Part shown: piece by piece, positions 18,699-27,932 of the stretch | Position numbering within the stretch: the first letter of the stretch is position 1 | Layout of the letters: each line of letters starts with the position of its first letter | NCBI RefSeq assembly: GCF_902499175.1 | Contig: NZ_CABVQC010000027.1 | Span: 1-64,000, forward strand | Origin: Burkholderia aenigmatica | Lineage (GTDB): Bacteria; Pseudomonadota; Gammaproteobacteria; Burkholderiales; Burkholderiaceae | DNA: 64,000 nucleotides | Direction: 5' to 3' | Notes under the pieces: model-generated | Databases searched by the model: none | What the model saw: only the letters and a program-made list of their open reading frames with translations | What the model was told of the DNA's origin: nothing | Position numbers and translations under genes: made by a program

Positions 18699-20723
18699 AT
18701 GAATCGGACTGAGAACCGCCCTTGTTCGGTCATCGCGCTTGCACTTTCGCTGGCCGTACTGTTCCTGATTACGCATCCTTATACGGGCATTCGGCACGAT
18801 GCGATCCTGTACACCGCGCAGGCGCTTTATAACGCGCATCCCGAGAATTTTTCGCACGACCTGTTCTTTGAATACGGTTCCCAGGATCAGTGGACGATTT
18901 ACGGCCGGATCTTCGCGAAGATCGTCTCGGCATTCGGACTCCGAGCGAGCAATCTCGCGGGCCTGATTGTCGCTCAGGCACTCTGGTGGAGCGGCATCTG
19001 GCGCCTGACGAAGAGACTGCTGCCAGAACCTTGGCACTGGCTCTCGTTGTGCTTGATTGCCTGCATGCCGTCCGATTACGGCGCCGGGCTGATCTTCTCG
19101 TACGACGAAGGCTTTCTCACCGCCCGGCTTCCCGCCGAAGCACTGGGCCTGTGGGCGATTGCGCTGATGTTCGATCGCCGGTATCGCATGGCCATTGCGC
19201 TGGCACTCGTCGCAACGGCCGTTCACCCGCTGATCGGCGGCGTTTCACTGGTCTTCGTCGTACTCGACCGGATGCCACGCGTGACGTGGTGGCGGCTATT
19301 GCCGCTCGCGCTGATCGCTTTCGCCGTCGTCGAGATGCCGGCGTTCAAGGCATTGCACCTGTATCCGTTCGATCCGGCATGGCGGTCGATTGCGCAATTC
19401 AACGTGCCCTTCCTGTTCCCGACCTTGTGGTCGGTCAATGCATGGAGCAAAGCGTGCTGGGCTATCGCCGTACCCGCGATGCTCTGTGCGACGCGAGTGC
19501 AGGATCACCGAACCCAGTGGTCGACGCTCACGCTGATCGGTGTGGCCGGCGTCGCACTGACCACGATCGCGGACTTGACTGGACAGGACGCGGTCTGGAT
19601 ACAGCTGCAGCCCTGGCGCGTGCTGTGGCTGCTGACGCTGATGCAATGGCCTGCGGCCATTTTGCTCGTGCGACGCGAACGCCATGCGCGACCGACGCTG
19701 ATCTGGCTGCTGGCGATCTGCTGGCTACTGATCGACGTCGGCGGCGGGATCGTCGCGCTGGCGATTGCCGCGGCGCTCCACGCGGCAGCCCGTTGGCCGG
19801 CGCTCCGCGCCCCGAGGGCGCTGCGTGGCGACTTCGCCCCGGCGCTTCGCTATACGCGGATCGGGGTGACGCTCGTTGCCGCGATCGTCTGGATTGTCTT
19901 CCAGTGCGCGTATCAGGTCAGTCGCATCCAGTATCCAACCGGTAGCGTGATGCTCGACCTCCCCTGGCTCGAAACACTGATTCACACGCACCTGGTCGTC
20001 ACACTGATCGCGTTGCTCGCGATGCTCAATCTGTCGCGCAACCGAATCGCGGTCGTCGGGCTGCCGGTGATATTGGCGGCATTCGCCGCATACGGACTCG
20101 TCAATATCGACCAGCGCTCGGAGCCCACCAAGATCATGGAAGCCGGCGCCGACCGTGCGGACTTTGCACCGTTCGAAGGGACGGTCGCGCGCGGCAACAT
20201 CGTCTATTGGGACGGCCCGGCAGATGAAGTCGTCTATCCGTGGCTGATGATGAGGACATCGAGCTATTACTCGCCGGCTCAGGCCGCGGGTCTGATCTTC
20301 CACCGCCGGACGACCTTCGAGGCGCTACGGCGGCTCGAATTGATCAAGCAGGACCCGTACGCGGCCCGGCCTCGCGGCAACCACGACGCGGGCCAAAAGT
20401 CGACCGTATTCGTGTCCAAATATGAATACCTTCCGCTGACCCGAACGGGTATCCGGCACATCTGTGCAGATCCGGTGCTGGATTTCATCGTGTCGCATCA
20501 GCGCTACCCGGAGTTGGCGACACGCTACGCCTGGTCGCCCGAACCAAACAGCACGGTCTGGCTGTACGACTGCCGCAGCATCAGGACGACGGCTGCCGGT
20601 CAGGACGCGTCATTGGTGTACGCGCAACCAGCCAGCCAGAAGACCGTGGTGCCCGCACGACCGCCGACTGCTTTCCGACGCGGGGCCTCTCGGCCTCGCC
20701 ACGCGCAAGTGCACGACGTTTGA
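18699..20723 (+). CDS. Polytopic membrane protein, GT-C glycosyltransferase-like
   Basis: Large inner-membrane protein, 674 residues from the ATG at 18699. It has about 11-12 predicted helices (first: VIALALSLAVLFLITHP) and a C-terminal soluble stretch of about 180 residues rich in aromatic residues. The first periplasmic loop has YTGIRHDAILYTAQALY; an acidic residue in this loop is typical of GT-C glycosyltransferases that use polyprenyl-linked sugars. I do not recognise a named family. It begins a three-gene cassette with a UDP-galactopyranose-mutase-like flavoenzyme and a GtrA flippase, so modification of a cell-surface glycan is the best guess. An in-frame upstream GTG at 18585 exists but is unsupported. 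Confidence 0.6.
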   Translation: MNRTENRPCSVIALALSLAVLFLITHPYTGIRHDAILYTAQALYNAHPENFSHDLFFEYGSQDQWTIYGRIFAKIVSAFGLRASNLAGLIVAQALWWSGIWRLTKRLLPEPWHWLSLCLIACMPSDYGAGLIFSYDEGFLTARLPAEALGLWAIALMFDRRYRMAIALALVATAVHPLIGGVSLVFVVLDRMPRVTWWRLLPLALIAFAVVEMPAFKALHLYPFDPAWRSIAQFNVPFLFPTLWSVNAWSKACWAIAVPAMLCATRVQDHRTQWSTLTLIGVAGVALTTIADLTGQDAVWIQLQPWRVLWLLTLMQWPAAILLVRRERHARPTLIWLLAICWLLIDVGGGIVALAIAAALHAAARWPALRAPRALRGDFAPALRYTRIGVTLVAAIVWIVFQCAYQVSRIQYPTGSVMLDLPWLETLIHTHLVVTLIALLAMLNLSRNRIAVVGLPVILAAFAAYGLVNIDQRSEPTKIMEAGADRADFAPFEGTVARGNIVYWDGPADEVVYPWLMMRTSSYYSPAQAAGLIFHRRTTFEALRRLELIKQDPYAARPRGNHDAGQKSTVFVSKYEYLPLTRTGIRHICADPVLDFIVSHQRYPELATRYAWSPEPNSTVWLYDCRSIRTTAAGQDASLVYAQPASQKTVVPARPPTAFRRGASRPRHAQVHDV

Positions 20724-20825
20724 ACGGGAAATACAAAGCATCGATTCAACAGCGCGTTTGCCGCCTGGCTGGAGCGGCCGATACAACAGTCAATGGACCA
20801 GCGACTAGAGACTCGGGGTGACAAC

Positions 20826-22334
20826 ATGGATCAGTCGGTTGACGTACTCATCATCGGCGCGGGCCCGGGCGGCCTAACCGCCGCCTATCTTCTGACCAAG
20901 CAGACCGACCTTTCGGTCGCGCTCGTCGAGAAAGATCCTCGCTATGTCGGTGGCATCAGTCGCACCGAACAGTTCGACGGCCACTGTTTCGACATCGGGG
21001 GACACCGCTTCTTCTCGAAGTCCCCGGACGTTGTCGCACTGTGGCACGAACTGCTCCCGGACGACTTCATCGAGCGGCCACGCAGCTCGCGCATCTTCTA
21101 CCGGAACAAGTTCTACCGCTACCCGCTCGACGGAATCGAGGCCTTGCTCAATCTCGGCATCGTGGAAAGTACTCGCTGCGTGCTTTCGTACGTCGCCGCG
21201 CGCATCAAGCCGTGCCCGCACCCGAAGTCCTTTCATCAGTGGGTCGCCAATCAATTCGGAGAACGGCTGTTCTCGATCTTCTTCAAGACCTACACGGAAA
21301 AGGTCTGGGGCATGTCATGCGACGAGATTTCGGCGGACTGGGCCGCGCAGCGCATCAAGGGCCTGAGCCTGTCTACCGCCATCGTCAGTGCCGTCAAACG
21401 CTCACTCGGCATCCGGTCGAGCAAGACCGACGTCAAGACCCTGATCGAATCCTTCCACTACCCGCGCCGTGGCCCCGGCATGTTGTGGGAAGCTGCCGCC
21501 CGGAAATTTCAGGATCAGGGTGGACAGCTGATGATGGGACAAGCGGCCGGCGCGATGCAGTACGACAGTCGCGCGCGGCGCTGGCTCGTCGAAACCGTCG
21601 GCAAGGACGGCCAGATCAATCGCATCAGCGCGCGTGACGTGGTGTGCACCGCGCCGCTGCGCGAAACGCTCAACGCGATTTCGCCCCGTCCGACCTCCGC
21701 GGCTGCCGCGTCGAGGCTGCAGTATCGAGACTTCATCACGGTCGCGCTGATACTCGACCGGCCCGCCACGTTCACGGACAACTGGATCTACATCCACGAC
21801 CCGTCCGTCAAGGTCGGGCGCATCCAGAATTTCGCGTCGTGGTCGCCTGAGATGGTGCCCGACGCGACGACCGGCGGCTGCCTCGGGCTCGAGTACTTTT
21901 GCTTCGATGGCGATTCGATGTGGGAAAGCGGCGATGCCGACCTCACCGAACTCGCGATCGATGAACTCGAGAAAGTCGGTCTCGCGACCCGCGATCAGAT
22001 TTGCGGATCGCGCGTCGTTCGTCAGCCGAAGGCGTACCCCGTGTACGACGACGATTATCGCGACATCGTCGATCAGGTCCGCGCGGATCTGGTTGAGCAT
22101 TATCCGAACCTGCATCTCGTCGGCCGTAATGGCATGCACAAGTACAACAATCAGGACCATGCAATGATGACCGCGATGCTGACCGTCGAGAACATCGTCG
22201 CCGGGTACAAGCTTCGCGACGTCTGGGCCGTCAACGAGGACGCGGAATATCACGAGAGCGGTAGTGAACCGCAAGTCAGTACATCGGGGTTGCGCGCTGT
22301 CCCGACCCGCACGGTTCAGTGGGGGCAGAAATGA
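20826..22334 (+). CDS. FAD-dependent oxidoreductase related to UDP-galactopyranose mutase
   Basis: Flavoprotein of 502 residues with an N-terminal dinucleotide-binding fold, VLIIGAGPGGLTAAYLL, then FDIGGHRFFSKSPDV and RSSRIFYRNKFYRYPL, and the C-terminal FAD-contact region LVGRNGMHKYNNQDHAMMTA. This pattern is shared by UDP-galactopyranose mutase-like and protoporphyrinogen-oxidase-like enzymes that handle sugar nucleotides or lipid-linked substrates. It lacks obvious membrane segments. Its stop codon overlaps the GtrA start as ATGA, so the two are translationally coupled. An upstream in-frame ATG at 20793 would add 11 residues. A sugar-ring modifying role in glycan assembly is inferred from the context. 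Confidence 0.72.
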   Translation: MDQSVDVLIIGAGPGGLTAAYLLTKQTDLSVALVEKDPRYVGGISRTEQFDGHCFDIGGHRFFSKSPDVVALWHELLPDDFIERPRSSRIFYRNKFYRYPLDGIEALLNLGIVESTRCVLSYVAARIKPCPHPKSFHQWVANQFGERLFSIFFKTYTEKVWGMSCDEISADWAAQRIKGLSLSTAIVSAVKRSLGIRSSKTDVKTLIESFHYPRRGPGMLWEAAARKFQDQGGQLMMGQAAGAMQYDSRARRWLVETVGKDGQINRISARDVVCTAPLRETLNAISPRPTSAAAASRLQYRDFITVALILDRPATFTDNWIYIHDPSVKVGRIQNFASWSPEMVPDATTGGCLGLEYFCFDGDSMWESGDADLTELAIDELEKVGLATRDQICGSRVVRQPKAYPVYDDDYRDIVDQVRADLVEHYPNLHLVGRNGMHKYNNQDHAMMTAMLTVENIVAGYKLRDVWAVNEDAEYHESGSEPQVSTSGLRAVPTRTVQWGQK

Positions 22335-22783
22335 TGTTTTCCGCTTATTTCTTCGTGAGTGCCTTGTCGCTCGTCACGGACTGGTCGCTCTTCCTCACGC
22401 TGAGCTCGGCCATGCAGATCGATGCCGGGATTTCGGCATGGATGGCGTACCTGATCGGGGGCGTCTTGAATTACGTGCTTTCGCGCCGCTTCGTGTTCCA
22501 CTCGGACGCGACCGGCCGCCGGCAGATCGGCGAGGCGCTGCTGTTCGCCGCGAGCTGTGGGCTGGGTTCGCTGCTGACCGGCGGCATCGTGCACGTCGCG
22601 GCGACACTGCTCGGCAATATTGCCGCGAAGTGGATCGCGGTCGTGGTCAGTTTTGTCACGCTCTATGTGATCCGCAGGGTCGCCGTATTCCGGGTGCCGG
22701 GCGCGCGTGCTACGGCCGCGATTCTGGCGACCGAGCGCCAGGAAGTTGACCGGGACGTGTGTGTCAAGGCAACGGTGCGTTGA
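22331..22783 (+). CDS. GtrA-family flippase
   Basis: Four-helix membrane protein of the GtrA family, 150 residues from the ATG at 22331 (an in-frame GTG is at 22319). GtrA proteins flip polyprenyl-phosphate-linked sugars across the inner membrane for O-antigen or teichoic acid modification. The family hallmark NYVLSRRFVFHS lies after the second helix, with the matching LYVIRRVAVFRV at the end of the last helix. The start overlaps the preceding stop (ATGA). The hydrophilic tail after FRV is of unknown use. Confidence 0.85.
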   Translation: MMFSAYFFVSALSLVTDWSLFLTLSSAMQIDAGISAWMAYLIGGVLNYVLSRRFVFHSDATGRRQIGEALLFAASCGLGSLLTGGIVHVAATLLGNIAAKWIAVVVSFVTLYVIRRVAVFRVPGARATAAILATERQEVDRDVCVKATVR

Positions 22784-22998
22784 GGGTGGGCGGAGGGCGT
22801 TGAAGTTCGCGAACGATCGCGGCCAGCCCCCGGCGTGACCCTCGACCCGCTCTTCGGTCGAGCGCACCGGGATGCCGTGCCCGGCGATCGGCGCGAGCAT
22901 GCAGCGCGCGAGCCAGACTACGTTGTTGTGCCGCGCGGTGTAGACCGTCGGCGATGCAGCCGCGCCGCATGGTGCAAGCGGCAAACGTACCGCCGTCC

Positions 22999-23640
22999 TC
23001 AACCGCCTTCGACGAGCCGCATCACGATGCGCCTGGCCGATTCGAGATGCGCGACCGTCATCGAGCGCGCCGCACGCGCATTGCGGTCGCGGCACGCCTG
23101 CAGGATCTCCTCGTGCTCGACCTGGAACGAGGGCGTATCCGCGAGCAGCGTGGCTTGCAGGCGCTCGTACCGTTCGACCTGGCTGCGCAGTTCCGCGATC
23201 GTCTTCAACTGCCGCGCGTTGCCGCAGCACGAATACAGCAGCGCGTGGAATTCGCGGTTCAGTTCGCCCTGCCGGCGCGCCACGGCCGCATCGCCAAGCA
23301 AGCGATGGACGAGCTCGGCGCGCGCGAGCGTCTCGTCGTCGAGCCGCTTCACGCTCCGGTAGATCGCATCACCTTCGAGCAGCGTGCGCAGGTCGTAGAT
23401 TTCCTGCACGTCGGACGCGGTCAGCATGCGCACGACAGCGCCGCGATTCCTGAAGATGTCCAGCAATCCTTCGCGTTCCAGGCGCTGGATCGCCTCGCGC
23501 ATCGGAATCCGGCTGATGCCGAACCGGTCGGCCAGGTCGCGCTCGACGAGCCGCTCGCCGGCTTCCAGCTCGCCGTTGATGATCATGTCCCGCAACGAGG
23601 CGGCCACGGCGTCTGCCGTGGAATCGAGTTTGGCTTCCAT
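22999..23640 (-). CDS. FCD-type GntR transcriptional regulator
   Basis: GntR regulator of 213 residues. The winged-helix domain is LRDMIINGELEAGERLVERDLADRF with ISRIPMREAIQRLEREGL; the FCD domain has the metal-site pattern LRTLLEGDAIY and EFHALLYSCCGNARQL. It is divergent from the OsmC/GST pair and has a TGGTATACCA palindrome 29 bases upstream of its start, so it probably regulates both directions. The effector is unknown; the neighbours suggest an electrophile or peroxide-linked substrate. Confidence 0.88.
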   Translation of the reverse strand: MEAKLDSTADAVAASLRDMIINGELEAGERLVERDLADRFGISRIPMREAIQRLEREGLLDIFRNRGAVVRMLTASDVQEIYDLRTLLEGDAIYRSVKRLDDETLARAELVHRLLGDAAVARRQGELNREFHALLYSCCGNARQLKTIAELRSQVERYERLQATLLADTPSFQVEHEEILQACRDRNARAARSMTVAHLESARRIVMRLVEGG

Positions 23641-23668
23641 GCCTGCGTGTTTCGTCAATTTGGAATAA

Positions 23669-23678
23669 TGGTATACCA
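23669..23678. promoter_or_regulatory. GntR operator palindrome
   Basis: TGGTATACCA, a perfect palindrome within AATGGTATACCAAA, between the divergent GntR gene and the OsmC gene. The TGGT...ACCA half-sites are typical for FCD-type GntR proteins. Confidence 0.65.
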
Positions 23679-23771
23679 AACGGGAATCCAATGCCAAAAT
23701 GGCGAGCACAGGCGGGCTACGCACAACGCAATCCGGCCCGGTCGAAGCAACCCACATCAATGGAGAGCGAG

Positions 23772-24248
23772 ATGGCATCTGGCGAACACAAATATCGCGT
23801 CGCGGTCGAGTGGACGGGCAATCGCGGCACCGGCACGTCGGGGTATCGCGAGTACGGGCGGGATCACGTGATCCGGGCCGGTTCCAAGCCGGACATTCCC
23901 GGTTCGTCGGACCCGGCGTTTCGCGGCGATGCCGCGCGCTGGAATCCGGAAGACCTGCTGCTGGCGTCGGCATCGGCGTGCCACAAGCTCTGGTACCTGC
24001 ATCTGTGCTCCGATGCGGGGATCCGCGTGCTCGCCTATGTCGACGACGCGGAAGGCACGATGATCGACAGCCCCGATGCGGGCCGCTTCACGGACATCGT
24101 GCTGCGCCCGCACGTGACGATCCAGGCCGGCGACGATCTTGAGCGGGCGGAACATCTGCATCATGACGCGCACGCGCAGTGCTATATCGCGAACTCGGTC
24201 AATTTTCCGATCCGCTGCGAACCGGTCGTCGTGTTCGCCGCCGCGTGA
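23772..24248 (+). CDS. OsmC-family protein
   Basis: OsmC/Ohr-fold protein of 158 residues, a family of thiol-dependent hydroperoxide reductases and related proteins. It shows the GDAARWNPEDLLLASASACHKLWYLHLC segment (as WNPEDLLLASASACH and LWYLHLCSDAG) with the first reactive Cys. The second conserved cysteine region reads HDAHAQCYIANSVNFP, as in the YhfA/OsmC branch. The start at 23772 follows GGAGAGCGAG; an in-frame ATG four codons earlier (23760) is possible. It is followed 28 bases later by a glutathione transferase gene, and the divergent GntR gene likely controls both. Confidence 0.85.
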   Translation: MASGEHKYRVAVEWTGNRGTGTSGYREYGRDHVIRAGSKPDIPGSSDPAFRGDAARWNPEDLLLASASACHKLWYLHLCSDAGIRVLAYVDDAEGTMIDSPDAGRFTDIVLRPHVTIQAGDDLERAEHLHHDAHAQCYIANSVNFPIRCEPVVVFAAA

Positions 24249-24276
24249 TGCCGACACCCGCCGAACGAAATCGACG

Positions 24277-24921
24277 ATGAAGCTCTTCTACTACCCCAGC
24301 AATGCCAGCATGGCGCCGCACTTCGTGCTGGAAGAAATCGGCAAGCCGTTCGAACTCGAATTCGTCGACCGCACGCACGACCAGCACAAGTCGCCGGACT
24401 ACCTCGCGCTCAATCCGAACGGGCTCATCCCGGTGCTGATCGACGGCGACCTGGTGCTGTACGAAGCCGCCGCCATTTGCCTGCATCTCGCCGATACGCA
24501 TCCCGAGCAGCGGCTTGCGCCCGAACTCGGCACGCCGGAACGCGCGCAGTGCTACAAATGGCTCATGTGGCTCACCAATACGCTTCAGACGACGCTGCTC
24601 GCGTACTTCTATCCGGAGCGCTGGGTCGACGTGGGCAACGCGGCGGGCGCCGCGCTGGTGAAGGCGCGCGCGGAGGCGAAAATCGCGGCGCTGCTGGATC
24701 AGCTCGACCGTCAACTGGACACGAGCGGCGGCCCGTGGCTGCTCGGCGCGCGCTACACGGTGCTCGATCCGTATGCGCTGATGCTGTGCCGCTGGACGCG
24801 CGGCCTTGCCGAGCCGGCGCGGCAGCGGCCGATACTGGGCGGCTATCTGCAGCGCGTGCTCGCGCGCCCGGCGATCCAGCGGGCGTTGCAGACCGAAGGG
24901 CTCGCGCAGCCCTGGGTGTAA
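24277..24921 (+). CDS. Glutathione S-transferase family protein
   Basis: Cytosolic glutathione transferase, 214 residues. The thioredoxin-fold N-terminal domain has MKLFYYPSNASMAPHFVLEE with a Ser near residue 11 in the activating position, NPNGLIPVLIDGD with the cis-Pro, and the YEAAAICLHLAD glutathione-binding segment. The all-helical C-terminal domain ends with LARPAIQRALQTEGL. The pairing with OsmC suggests detoxification or processing of a glutathione adduct. The substrate is unknown. Confidence 0.88.
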   Translation: MKLFYYPSNASMAPHFVLEEIGKPFELEFVDRTHDQHKSPDYLALNPNGLIPVLIDGDLVLYEAAAICLHLADTHPEQRLAPELGTPERAQCYKWLMWLTNTLQTTLLAYFYPERWVDVGNAAGAALVKARAEAKIAALLDQLDRQLDTSGGPWLLGARYTVLDPYALMLCRWTRGLAEPARQRPILGGYLQRVLARPAIQRALQTEGLAQPWV

Positions 24922-25012
24922 CGCGTGATCGGGGCCGCGTGCGCGTCAGCCGGCGCGCATCGGTTCCGGGCAATCCGGAGACGGCTACGACGCCGCGTCG
25001 CCCGCGCGAGCG

Positions 25013-25963
25013 TCACAGTTCGACGCCATACACCTCCCGCGCGGCCGCGCGGATCGCATCGGCCATCACCGCGACGGCCGGCGAATGCAGCCGGTCGGTG
25101 CGCGTGATGATCCCGAAATCGTCCATCCGGCAATCCATCTGCAGCGGCAGCACCGTGACGATCCCGTGCCGCGCATAGTAGCGCGCGACGTCCTCGGCGA
25201 GCACCGCGATCATGTCGCTCTGTTCGAGCAGTTGCGTGATGAACAGCAGCGCGGATGTCTCGACGAGGTTCGCCGGCGGCGCGAGGCTCGCGCGCTGGAA
25301 CACGAGTTCGAAGCGGTGGCGCAGCACGCTGCCGGCCGGCGGCACGACCCACGCGGCGCGCTGCACGTCCGCGAGCGACAGCGGCGCCTGCGCGAGCAGC
25401 GGATGGCCCGGCCGCACGACCGCAGCCACCGGTTCGCCCGTCAGCGGTTCGTAGCGCAGGTGCAGCTTGTCGTGCTCGGCGGAGAGCCGGCCGAGCACGA
25501 TGTCGATCTTCTCCTGCGCGAGATGTTCGAGCAGCACGTTGCTGGTGTCGATCTCGACCGACACGTGCAGACCGGCATGCGTGCCCTTCACGGCGGCGAC
25601 GGCTGGCGGCACGAGCCGCAGGCCCGGCGACGTGATCGCGCCCACCGCCACGTGTCCGAGGTGGCCGGCCTTCAGCGCGGCCAGCTCCTCGTGCGCTTGG
25701 TCGAGGCTGCCGAGCGCCGCGCGCGCGTGGCGGATCAGCGCGTCGCCGTACAGCGTCGGCCGCATCCCGCGCGGCAGGCGCTCGAACAGCACCGCGCCGA
25801 TCGATTCCTCGAGTTCGCGCAGCAGCTTCGACGCGGCCGGTTGCGTCATGTTCAGCGCGGCCGCCGCGCGATGAATGCTGCCTTCGTCGGCGAGCGCGAC
25901 GACCAGCAGAAGCTGGCGCGTCTTCAGGCGGCCACGGTTTCCCCATGGGCTGGCATCGGGCAT
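25013..25963 (-). CDS. LysR-family regulator of the L-arabinose operon (GbpR-like)
   Basis: LysR-type regulator, 316 residues. The helix-turn-helix is SIHRAAAALNMTQPAASKLLRELEE; the effector domain follows, with two alpha/beta lobes. Its sequence resembles the GbpR group, which controls sugar-binding-protein and sugar oxidation genes in Azospirillum and Agrobacterium. It is divergent from the eight-gene arabinose operon beginning at 26077. An inverted repeat CGATA-N10-TATCG lies 16 bases upstream of its start. Activation by L-arabinose (or galactose/fucose) is inferred from the operon content. Confidence 0.85.
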   Translation of the reverse strand: MPDASPWGNRGRLKTRQLLLVVALADEGSIHRAAAALNMTQPAASKLLRELEESIGAVLFERLPRGMRPTLYGDALIRHARAALGSLDQAHEELAALKAGHLGHVAVGAITSPGLRLVPPAVAAVKGTHAGLHVSVEIDTSNVLLEHLAQEKIDIVLGRLSAEHDKLHLRYEPLTGEPVAAVVRPGHPLLAQAPLSLADVQRAAWVVPPAGSVLRHRFELVFQRASLAPPANLVETSALLFITQLLEQSDMIAVLAEDVARYYARHGIVTVLPLQMDCRMDDFGIITRTDRLHSPAVAVMADAIRAAAREVYGVEL

Positions 25964-25978
25964 CGTACGGGTTTATAT

Positions 25979-25998
25979 CGATATCGAAACCGGTATCG
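25979..25998. promoter_or_regulatory. Candidate LysR binding site
   Basis: CGATA (25979-25983) and TATCG (25994-25998) form an inverted repeat with a 10-base spacer in the divergent region. The spacing suits a LysR-type dimer. Extra TATCG-like words flank it. Confidence 0.45.
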
Positions 25999-26076
25999 TA
26001 ATCGCCCAAAACGTCATTAGCGAGTTATCAAAATTCTGCCTAGACTGCGCCGGTACCCGTCACCACAGGACTGACG

Positions 26077-27828
26077 ATGTCGGCAACAAAACCCAGGCTG
26101 CGCTCCGCCCAATGGTTCGGCACGAACGACAAGAACGGCTTCATGTACCGGAGCTGGATGAAGAACCAGGGCATCCCCGATCACGAGTTCGATGGCCGGC
26201 CGATCATCGGCATCTGCAACACGTGGTCCGAACTGACGCCGTGCAACGCGCACTTCCGTAAGCTCGCCGAGCACGTGAAGCGCGGGATCTCCGAGGCGGG
26301 CGGCTTCCCGGTCGAATTCCCGGTGTTCTCGAACGGCGAATCGAACCTGCGCCCGTCGGCGATGCTTACGCGCAACCTCGCGTCGATGGACGTCGAGGAA
26401 GCGATCCGCGGCAATCCGATCGACGCGGTCGTGCTGCTCGCCGGCTGCGACAAGACGACGCCCGCGCTGCTGATGGGCGCCGCGAGCTGCGACGTACCGG
26501 CGATCGTCGTGTCGGGCGGCCCGATGCTGAACGGCAAGCTGGAAGGCCGGAACATCGGCTCGGGCACGGCCGTGTGGCAACTGCACGAAGCGCTGAAGGC
26601 CGGCGAGATCGACCTGCATCACTTCCTGTCGGCCGAAGCCGGGATGTCGCGCTCGGCCGGCACCTGCAACACGATGGGCACCGCGTCGACGATGGCGTGC
26701 ATGGCCGAGGCGCTCGGCGTCGCGCTGCCGCACAACGCGGCGATTCCGGCCGTCGATTCGCGCCGCTACGTGCTCGCGCACATGTCCGGCATCCGCATCG
26801 TCGAGATGGCGCTGGAAGGGCTCGTGCTGTCGAAGATCCTCACGCGCGCGGCGTTCGAGAACGCGATCCGCGCGAATGCGGCGATCGGCGGCTCGACCAA
26901 CGCGGTGATCCACCTGAAGGCGATCGCGGGTCGCATCGGCGTGCCGCTCGAACTGGAGGACTGGATGCGCATCGGCCGCGACACGCCGACGATCGTCGAC
27001 CTGATGCCGTCGGGGCGCTTCCTGATGGAAGAGTTCTATTACGCGGGCGGGCTGCCGGCCGTGCTGCGCCGGCTCGGCGAAGGCGGGCTGCTGCCGAACC
27101 CGGACGCGCTCACCGTGAACGGCAAGTCGCTGTGGGACAACGTGCGCGAAGCGCCGAACCATGACGACGAGGTGATCCGTCCGCTCGACCGGCCGCTGAT
27201 CGCGGACGGCGGCATCCGCATCCTGCGCGGCAATCTCGCGCCGCGCGGCGCGGTGCTGAAGCCGTCGGCGGCGAGCCCCGAACTGCTCAGGCATCGCGGC
27301 CGCGCGGTCGTGTTCGAGAACTTCGAACACTACAAGGCGACGATCAACGACGAGGCGCTCGACGTCGACGCCAGCTCGGTGCTCGTGCTGAAGAACTGCG
27401 GGCCGCGCGGCTATCCGGGGATGGCCGAGGTCGGCAACATGGGGCTGCCGCCGAAGCTGCTGCGCCAGGGCGTGAAGGACATGGTGCGGATTTCCGACGC
27501 GCGGATGAGCGGCACCGCGTACGGCACGGTCGTGCTGCACGTCGCGCCGGAGGCCGCCGCCGGCGGGCCGCTCGCGGCCGTGCGCAACGGCGACTGGATC
27601 GCGCTCGACTGCGAGGCCGGCACGCTGCATCTCGACATTACGGATGACGAACTGCAGCGCCGCCTGTCGGACGTTGATCCGAGCGCGGCGCCGGGCGTGG
27701 CCGGCCAGCTCGGCAAGGGCGGCTACGCACGGCTGTACATCGATCACGTGCTGCAGGCCGACGAGGGGTGCGACCTCGACTTCCTGGTCGGCATGCGCGG
27801 CGCGGACGTGCCGAGCCATTCGCATTGA
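26077..27828 (+). CDS. L-arabinonate dehydratase (IlvD/Edd family)
   Basis: Iron-sulfur dehydratase that converts L-arabinonate to L-2-keto-3-deoxyarabonate. 583 residues, the size of the sugar-acid branch of IlvD/Edd. Landmarks: MKNQGIPDHEFDGRP near the start, LLAGCDKTTPALLMG with a cluster Cys, MSRSAGTCNTMGTAST with the second Cys, AAIGGSTNAVIHL, NCGPRGYPGMAEVGNM and RISDARMSGTAYGTVVLH. In Azospirillum the equivalent gene is called araC (not the regulator). It is the first gene of the operon, with a 113-base divergent region to the LysR gene. Galactonate/fuconate are alternative substrates of close relatives; the 309-residue arabinose dehydrogenase downstream favours arabinonate. Confidence 0.85.
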   Translation: MSATKPRLRSAQWFGTNDKNGFMYRSWMKNQGIPDHEFDGRPIIGICNTWSELTPCNAHFRKLAEHVKRGISEAGGFPVEFPVFSNGESNLRPSAMLTRNLASMDVEEAIRGNPIDAVVLLAGCDKTTPALLMGAASCDVPAIVVSGGPMLNGKLEGRNIGSGTAVWQLHEALKAGEIDLHHFLSAEAGMSRSAGTCNTMGTASTMACMAEALGVALPHNAAIPAVDSRRYVLAHMSGIRIVEMALEGLVLSKILTRAAFENAIRANAAIGGSTNAVIHLKAIAGRIGVPLELEDWMRIGRDTPTIVDLMPSGRFLMEEFYYAGGLPAVLRRLGEGGLLPNPDALTVNGKSLWDNVREAPNHDDEVIRPLDRPLIADGGIRILRGNLAPRGAVLKPSAASPELLRHRGRAVVFENFEHYKATINDEALDVDASSVLVLKNCGPRGYPGMAEVGNMGLPPKLLRQGVKDMVRISDARMSGTAYGTVVLHVAPEAAAGGPLAAVRNGDWIALDCEAGTLHLDITDDELQRRLSDVDPSAAPGVAGQLGKGGYARLYIDHVLQADEGCDLDFLVGMRGADVPSHSH

Positions 27829-27932
27829 GCACGACGAAGCGCCGCGCGAGCCGGCACGGCACGCGCGGCGATGAACAGGCGCAGCAGGACAGACCGGTGA
27901 CGACGCCGGCGCAGCCCACCCTTGGAGACAGC

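Noticed and set aside
22784..22998. A minus-strand frame with a non-random look (VYTARHNNVVWLARCMLAP) between gtrA and the GntR gene
   Set aside because: No start, no family resemblance I can name, and it is open through both flanking regions only because of G/C bias. It could be a remnant, but I cannot support it.
27837..27885. G/C-rich inverted repeat (GCCGCGCG / CGCGCGGC) between the dehydratase and MFS genes
   Set aside because: Long loop and no T-run; expected by chance at this base composition, and the operon clearly continues.
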